DNA from: Siphonodentalium dalli
Lineage: Eukaryota; Mollusca; Scaphopoda; Gadilida; Siphonodentaliidae
Length of the DNA stretch: 64,000 nt
Assembly: GCA_032622095.1 (NCBI GenBank)
Contig: CP136069.1
Span: forward strand, 10,432,036-10,496,035
Reading direction: 5' to 3'
Shown here: one piece after another, positions 46,801 to 55,800 of the stretch
Numbering within the stretch: position 1 is the first letter of the stretch
How the letters are laid out: each line of letters starts with the position of its first letter
Notes under the pieces: model-generated
What the model was told of the DNA's origin: nothing
What the model saw: the letters and a program-made list of their open reading frames with translations, nothing else
Database searches by the model: none
Program-made: the position numbers and the translations under genes

Positions 46801-49800
46801 ATGCATTCTCTTATATATGCGAGGCGACCTATGGTCGACTCGCATATATAAGAGAATGCATTGGCACAGGGCATAACTGTAACCATCACAATGTGGTCAA
46901 TGAACCGGTTCCAATGATATCCATATTTGTATGGTGTTATTGAGACAGACCGAAGATATTTTAGGCTGTTGAAGCTTTATTTGGGCGTTTTTGGCCGCTC
47001 TGTTGGGTAAAGGGTTAAATTCGCGCACATGTGGGTGTGCAAATAATAGTACTGAGTAATTTAAATTTAAATTGTTGAATGTCTGAGGCTTGGTTTGAGT
47101 TTCTTATACAGTAATGCTCTAAGTACCCCGAGAGCTTTCCGATGAATGGCAACAAGCCATATTTCCGACTAAATCCTGAAAAGTTACCCATAATTCTGCT
47201 GTGGTTAAGAAGTCGATTACTTAGAGCATTACTGTACACTAATATACGTACATGTAAGGTATGCATGGCGGGATTGTTTCGGCCAGGACCTGCCTGTAAG
47301 TTTTAAATGCAGCCGTACTATCTATCAACTGACTGAACTCCACCACAGCCTGTAAAATAAAAATAGTACATGTATCTGGAGATCAGGCCCTGAGAATAAG
47401 GTGATGTTCCCAGAGGGAGAATTTAGTGACGCTACCCCGCACAGTGGGCTAGCATCACTAAATTCACCCTCTGACGACCTCTGGGATACCTAGACTCTGA
47501 TTTAAGTTCAAGGACGGTGAATATTGTTAACTGGTTAATTTAGTGCCCAAACCATGGGATAAAGTAGTATAGAGTGTGGGTGATAGAGCATGTTACGATT
47601 GTTTGAATTTCTAAAATGTTTTCAATAGTTCCAATAACTCCTTACATTTGCGTGACTGGGTGAGAAATACATAGATAGAATGACACAAGTTTGTCATGCC
47701 TCCGGTTCTCGTTTTACCATCGTGTCACAACAAACTCGTGCAATAACGTTAACCAGTTCACACAACTGTGTTGTTCTATGTTTATTGCACACTCTGAAGA
47801 TTGCAGCTTGTAACATACTAACATTTAGGTCGATATTGTTGTATTTAATTGAACAAACATGTGCTTAATGTAGACTATACCCCATAATTTAGCGAAGACA
47901 TTTTCTGTTAAAGTTGACGTCGCCAGTGACGTTGTTGACGTAATAGGTTTGTATTGTTCAAGAACAATACACATTTTTTTTATTGAACGTTTCAATTATT
48001 CTGTATTTTGCCGTATTTCGCACAAATAAGCCATTGGGTGTGCAATAAACTGTATTACTGTCACGTCATTGGGGGAAAAGTGGAAGAGCAATCTGGCAAC
48101 AGAGCTTATATGGACATTTGGAGATGACGTCATCAGAGGTTACAGGTCAGGAAACAGGATAAAATGTAACATAGAATTTTCGTACCGGGTTTGTTAACTC
48201 TTCCTTGTTAATATTTTGGGATATACCATATAGTTCAGTGGGCAAGATGACTTTGACGGAGATACATAGGGTATGTAATTACAAGGGCGTCGGATCATCG
48301 GATGGGTGATGGAGCATGTTACGATTGTTTGCATTTCTAAAATGTTTTCAATAGTTCCAATGACTCCCTACATTTGCGTGACTGGGTGAGAAATACACGT
48401 CATTGGCAGGTATGGCATAGATAAATACACTGTATTACTGTCACGTCATTGGCAGGTATGGCATAGATAAATACACTGTATTACTGTCACGTCATTGGCA
48501 GGTATGGCGTAGATAAATACACTGTATTACTGTCACGTCAATGGCAGGTATGGCGTAGATAAATACACTGTATTACTGTCGCGTCATTGGCAAGTATGGC
48601 ATAGATAAATACACTGTATTACTGTCACGTCAATGGCAGGTATGGCGTAGATAAATACTGTATTACTGTCACGTCATTGGCAGGTATGGCGTAGATAAAT
48701 ACACTGTATTACTGTCACATCATTGGCAGGTATGGCGTAGATAAATACACTGCATTACTGTCACGTCATTGGCAGGTATGGCGTAGATAAATACACTGTA
48801 ATTCTGTCACGTCATTGGCAGGTATGGCATAGATAAATACACTGTAATTCTGTCACGTCATTGGCAGGTACGGCATAGATAAATACACTGTATTACTGTC
48901 ACGTCATTGGCAGGTATGGCATAGATAAATACACTGTATTACTGTCACGTCATTGGCAGGTATGGCATAGATAAATACACTGTCACGTCATTGGCAGGTA
49001 TGGCGTAGATAAATACACTGTATTACTGTCACGTCATTGGCAGGTACGGCATAGATAAATACACTGTATTACTGTCACGTCATTGGCAGGTATGGCGTAG
49101 ATAAATACACTGTATTACTGTCACGTCATTGGCAGGTATGGCGTAGATAAATACACTGTATTACTGTCACGTCATTGGCAGGTATGGCATAGATAAATAC
49201 ACTGTATTACTGTCACGTCATTGGCAGGTATGGCGTAGATAAATACACTGTATTACTGTCACGTCATTGGCAGGTATGGCATAAATAAATACACTGTATT
49301 ACTGTCACGTCATTGGCAGGTATGGCATAGATAAATACACTGTATTACTGTCACGTCATTGGCAGGTATGGCGTAGATAAATACACTGTATTACTGTCAC
49401 GTGATTGGCAGGTATGGCATAGATAAATGCACTGTATTACTGTCACGTCATTGGCAGGTATGGCGTAGATAAATGCAGCAAGACAAAAACAGCATGCTAG
49501 GCTAAAATTTTAGGCGTTATTCTAATAGACCTAAAGTTAGATTTTAAAAATTAGGATACAGCATCTTCAACCTCACACACACGACAAGCCAAGAAGAGTG
49601 AATCTAAATTGTCAAATGCAATAATCAAATCAAATTGAATCAGCAGCCCGATTCACGAATCAAATCTCGAAGCTTCGCAGGTCCCCGAGAAGTTAGTTAC
49701 AACCGTGTCAGGACTGTCTACATTCAGTATCTTCAGGATAATTGTAAGTGTCCCCGAAGTCCACAAATGTTATCACAATAACTGAATAAGCTGATTATAG

Positions 49801-52800
49801 TGTGTCAATCATTTGCAGAATGAGGCTCCCATAGGGTGAATTTAGTGATGATATCCCATATAGCAGGCTGGCATCGCCAAATTCACCCTCTGGGGACCTC
49901 ATTCTGCATGGTCTTATCTGCTATGGGAGACCGAGACTCAGATTGAAGTTCCCAAAGGTGAATATTTTGATGTACACCCTTTGGGAACATCGATTATGAA
50001 ATGTGTCATCTGCCAATTTGGGGATATAGAGAAACTAAACTAAAAATAAGAAATAGAATCTATGTGAGAAGTTTCTATAGAAATTTTATAATAAAAAAAC
50101 TTTCCAGAGAAGATGAGGCCTAAGCAGAATGAGGTCAACAGAGGGTGAAATTTAGTGATGCTATGCGGGATAGTGTCACTAAATTCACCGTCTGGGAACC
50201 TCATTCTGCAATGGCAGACACCTTATTCTCAGGCCTGAAGACCATAAGAGTCCATTCAGAGTTGACTGAAGAAAATGATGCCATCGTATTCAGTGGTTGG
50301 TATAACTGTCCCCTATTGTATTGTTTTTATAAGTACCTCTGTGTTTTGTTTCTGCCATTCGAGTCTTCTAACTGGAGCCGAGCTCAGTGCAGATAGAATT
50401 GCCAGATAGGAATTAAAATTGTTCAGTTTTCTGAGGTGCTGAAATATAACATAATGTCAAAAACTAAATAGCAAGTCTCTATCAATATGTTCAAAGTACA
50501 GTCCATTCTGCTTAACCCTTTACCCAACAGAAGGGCCCTGTGCCAATGCATTCTCTTATATATGCGAGTCGACCATAGGTCGCCTCGCATATATAAGAGA
50601 ATGCATTGGCTTAACACATTAAAAATTATAAAATTGTTAAAGAATGTAAGAAAAATGGTAAAAAGTGTTAAAAAAAGTTTTTGTTTAGGCCAATGCATTC
50701 TCTTATATATGCGAGGCGACCTATGGTCGACTCGCATATATAAGAGAATGCATTGGCACAGGGCATAACTGTAACTATCACAATGTGGTCAAGGAGCCGG
50801 TTCCAATGATATCCATATTTGTATGGTTCTATTGAGACAGACCGAAGATATTTTAGGCTGTTGAAGCTTTATTTGGCCGGTTTGTTGGGTAAAGGGTTAA
50901 TAGCAAAGCGTGGTACAAGGGTTTTTCTATTCAATAAATTGAATATTCTTTTATACGAAATGATCTAATATTTAGCATACTTTTTATTGAAACGGAAGCA
51001 TGAATGGCTGGTCGGTAATTAAATACGAGGCATGTTTATCGGCATATCAGTTATATATCGTTTGTTGAAAAAACTGATTATTAATCATATTCTTCATAAT
51101 TGTCGAAAAGAACAGTATTTTGCAAGATATTTGAGTAAATTCCTGGAAACCCTTATTCAAATAAGTGGTTTTAGTCAAAGTTCTATGCAAATATGAGAAA
51201 ATAAAATTATATAACTTTTCAAACTCTTCATTCATTATAGTTTGTTGGAAAAATATTGGAAGCCATAGTATTTTACATAATGTAAACAGACAACAAACCG
51301 GAAGTCAAAGGTCACCTGGCACTATTTCCTGTTATTAAACGAACGTTTAATATCACAATTTATAGAATGGGTTTATTGAATGGAATAAGGCTAGGATCAT
51401 GTAATAAATATAATTGTAATTCAAGTTGAATATCTGCCACTGAAACACAGATTATGATTGGCCTGGAGCCGCTAACTTTAGTTTTTGATTCACAAAGAAT
51501 CAATTGCTGATCAGAAGACATATTTTAAGGGAGCACTGTGTCATTGAAAAGTCACATAAATTACGTCACTGCATGCGCTTCCAGGAGTCGCATAAACGAG
51601 TCAAACATAACGTTGTTTTCAATATATACGGTTTGATAACATGAAGTTGTTTTAGCACGGTTACGACTAACCCCAAAGAACGCACCCAGAGATTGAGGAA
51701 GTTGTTTTAGCGCGGTTACGACTAACCCCATGGAACGCACCCAGAGATTTTATCACCGCAAGAAGGAAATCTCACTTTAAAGCATCTAATGTCAATAAAA
51801 AGTGTTTTTCATGAAGTGTCTTTAAAAAATTTTGGTGGATTGAATTACAATGGGGATAAAAGGTCGGCTGACCACAGTGTCCCCCAACAACGTGGCAAGT
51901 CGATGCCGCTTTGTTAAAGAAATTTTTTTAAATGTTTAAATGTTCTAAGTCGAAAGGGTTAATAATTCATTAAAAAAAATATTTTTCCGTCATCTATATA
52001 CATGTTGCACATCTCCAATATGTGGGTAACAATAGTCTGAAGTTTCAAATATCTACGATCAAAACTGTAGGAGGAGTTGATTACACCATGAAGGTACCCT
52101 CATACAGAAAATTATAAAAATGTTTTTCAAAGTCAAAAGGCCCATAACTCTGGGAAAAATCATTGAATCAAACTCAAATTCGAACTTGACCTGTATTTTG
52201 ATATGAACGACCCACAAAAAAACAGAATTTCCAATTAAACAATCCAAACATGAGTTATCGTCCGGAAACCAAAGAAAAAACAAGAAAACTCTAGGAAAAA
52301 TCATCGGATCAAACTCAAATTCGAACTTGACCTGTATTTTGATATGAACGACCCACAAAAAAACAGAATTTCCAATTAAACAATCCAAACATGAGTTATC
52401 GTCCGGAAACCAAAGAAAAAACAAGAAAACTCTAGGAAAAATCATCGGATCAAACTCAAATTTGAACTCAACTTGTATCTTGATGACGGTATTTGCAATT
52501 AAAGGATCCAAACTTGAGATTTCATCCGGAAACCGACAAAAGTGAGAAACTTTCTAAGTAAAAAAAAAGTTGAAAAAAGGAAAATAACTCCATAAAAGAA
52601 CATCAGATCAAACCCAGAATTGCAGAGCACCTGTGTTCATGGTTGAGACACCTACATACCAAGTTTCAATCAAATCGGATGATCATTACTGGAGTTATAA
52701 CTCCGGATGGACGGACGCACACACGGACGGATGGACAGACGAGACGCACGGACGGACGAGACGAACGGGGACGCACGGGGCTGATTACAATAGTCCCCCG

Positions 52801-55800
52801 AAAATAAATTTTTTGGGGAACAATAAAAAATACCCTGTTCCATTGGCAAGCTGGTCGTTCACAATAAACTATTTTCATGCTCGAATCACCGAATATCCAA
52901 CTCAATAGAGTATGTTTATCCCCTAAATATATATATAAAGATACGTACCCGTAGTATTTTGATATATTTAATTAAGTATTTTTCTCTGTCCTTTGGATCC
53001 TCCTGGGTGAGTATTTTGGTCCTACAACTGTAAAAACGAAGGAAACCAATTACGTGATTTACTGTAAAAATGAAGGAAACCAATTACTTGTAAAAACGAA
53101 GGAAACCAATTACGTGTAAAAACGAAGGAAACCAATTACGTGTAAAAACGAAGGAAACCAATTACGTGTAAAAACGAAGGAAACCAATTACGTGATTTAA
53201 CTGTAAAAACGAAGGAAACCAATTACGTGATTTAACTGTAAAAACGAAGGAAACCAATTACGTGATATTCAATGAATATAACATTACACAGGTGATAACA
53301 TTTCACAGGTGATAACATTTCACAGGTGATAACATTACACAGGTGATAACATTACACAGGTGATAACATTACACAGGTGATAACATTACACAGGTGATAA
53401 CATTACACAGGTGACTACATTACACAGGTGATAACATTACACAGGTGATAACATGATAACATTTGCAGATTTACAGGAAAAAATGTCATGAGGCTCTTTA
53501 GTTTCATTCAAAATTGAGTTCAGAAACACTACTTATGTTCAAGCCTTGAAATTAGTACTGTACGTCGGATCCGATAATCCAAATCCGAATTCGGATCCAG
53601 ATTGGATTCAGAATTGTCGTCGGATTCGGATTCAGAGTCCGATTTTCAAAAATGCTGTCGGATTCGGATCGTCTGGGTCGGACCGTACAATCCGATCTCC
53701 ATCATGTTACATTTATGGGGTGGATAACTTGGATTCTAAGTTTCTAACTCAGTCTCAGATTAAACGTAGGGCCTATATAAATGTAGGCTACTCTTACTGC
53801 CATCTTAGTGTGTCAAGGTCAGATGAAATTTCTAGTAAATCTGACTTCACGATTCCGCGAAAACACATTTTCTCAGAAGTTAGACTACATACTCCAATCC
53901 GTCCAGTCGTTCCAGCCTCAATCAACTTAAATTACAGAGCAGTACAGACTACAGAGTACAGATGTTTCGTTAGTTCGTAACTTCATACCACCATGTCACT
54001 TACACTGTATGTACTACGTAGTGTCTTACACTTACAGTACTTAGGTAAGTTAGGACAAAGTTCCAGATTCCCGAATCCCCAATTCCCGATCATCCCGTTA
54101 AATTCTCTAACTTTTCTTATATGCGACTACACTTCACCCCAATGACCCATCCCTTGACCTCAGCAACAAAAGTTTGATGTTGAGACACACATTTTACATG
54201 ATATTGTCACACTATTTGCAATTTATATGTTGCGGATTCGGGTCGGATTTCGGATCGGATTTAGCGATACACATCGGATTCGGATTCGGATTCAAAATTG
54301 ACATCGGATTTCGGATTCGGATCGGATTCAAAATAGCCATCGGATTCGGATTTTCAAAAATGCTGTCGGATCGGATTTTGGGTTCATGTCGGATCCGACG
54401 CACAGCACTACTTGAAATAGGGTGTCTGTCATTTGCAGAATGAGGTCCCCAGAGGGTGAATTTAGTGATGCTACCCTGCATAGCGGGCTAGCATCACCAA
54501 ATTCACCCTCTGGGAACCTCATTCTTCTGAGGTGTAAGCAAAATGAGGTCCCCAGAGGGTGAATTTGGTGATGCTAGCCCGCTATGCGGGGTAGCATCAC
54601 TAAATTCACCCTCTGGGGACCTCATTCTGCAAATGACAGACACCCTATTTCAAGCCTTGCTTATGTTAGAGGCCCACAATTTATGCATCCAATAGTAAAT
54701 GTTTAAAATCTTATCTTCCAATGTCTCCCCATGTATAATATCTGAGGTGGTAATGTTGAAGTTATAATTATTATGGTCAATATGGATATAGTGTGTGATA
54801 TTTGCAGAAGGAGGTTCCCAGAGGGTGAATTTAGTGATGTTATCCCACACAATGGGCTAGCATAACCAAATTCACCCTCTGGGAACATCATTCTGATTGG
54901 CCTCATCTACTATGGGAGACCTAGACAGATATTTAAGTTGCCAGATGGTGAATATTGTGATGTGCACCCATTGGGCACCTCAATTATGCAATGTTTCATC
55001 TGCCAATTTGGGGATTTAGAGAAACTAAACTAAAAAAGAAACAGCAAATTTCTGAAGAAACAATAAAAAACTGGTTAACCCTTTACCCAACAAACCGGCC
55101 AAAACCGGCCAAATAAAGCTTCAACAGCCTAAAATATCTTCCGTCTGTCTCAATAAAACCATACAAATATGGATATCATTGGAACCGGCTCCTTGACCAC
55201 ATTGTGATAGTTACAGTTATGCCCTGTGCCAATGCATTCTCTTATATATGCGAGTCGACCATAGGTCGCCTCGCATATATAAGAGAATGCATTGGCCTAA
55301 AAAAAATCTTTTTTTAACACCTTTTACCATTTTTTCTTACATTCTTTAACAATTTTATAATTTTTAATGTGTTAAGCCAATGCATTCGCTTATATATGCG
55401 AGGCGACCTATGGTCGACTCGCATATATAAGAGAATGCTTTGGCACAGGGCCCTTCTGGTGGGTAAAGGGTTAATTTGATAAATGATAATAAAGATACTT
55501 TAGGTCCATAGAGGGTGAATTTGTGGGCAAAGTTGGCAAGCTTTACTAAATTCACCCTCTGGGGACCTCATTCTGCTAGTGACCGGCACCATATTTGCAG
55601 ACCTGGGCTCATGGCCAATTAAAATAAGATAAATATCAAGATAAATATTATTTAAAGTTGGAGATAAACATTATACAAAACCAAGCCTGGATATAGTGTG
55701 TCGGTCATTTGCAGATTGAGGTCCCCAGAGGGTGAATATAGTGACACTATCCCGCACAGTGGGCTAGCATCACCAAATGCACCCTCTTGGGACCACATTC

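Noticed and set aside
46568..46876. ORFs with the phrase SYICE or LLYMRGDLWSTRIYKRMHW (also at 13198, 34966, 50423, 50487, 55364, 63700)
   Set aside because: All are translations of the TTAA MITE hairpin; the repeated peptide reflects the DNA repeat, not a gene family.
53546..53980. 144-codon ORF as a hAT transposase
   Set aside because: No transposase motifs; most of it is translated CGGATT subterminal repeat.
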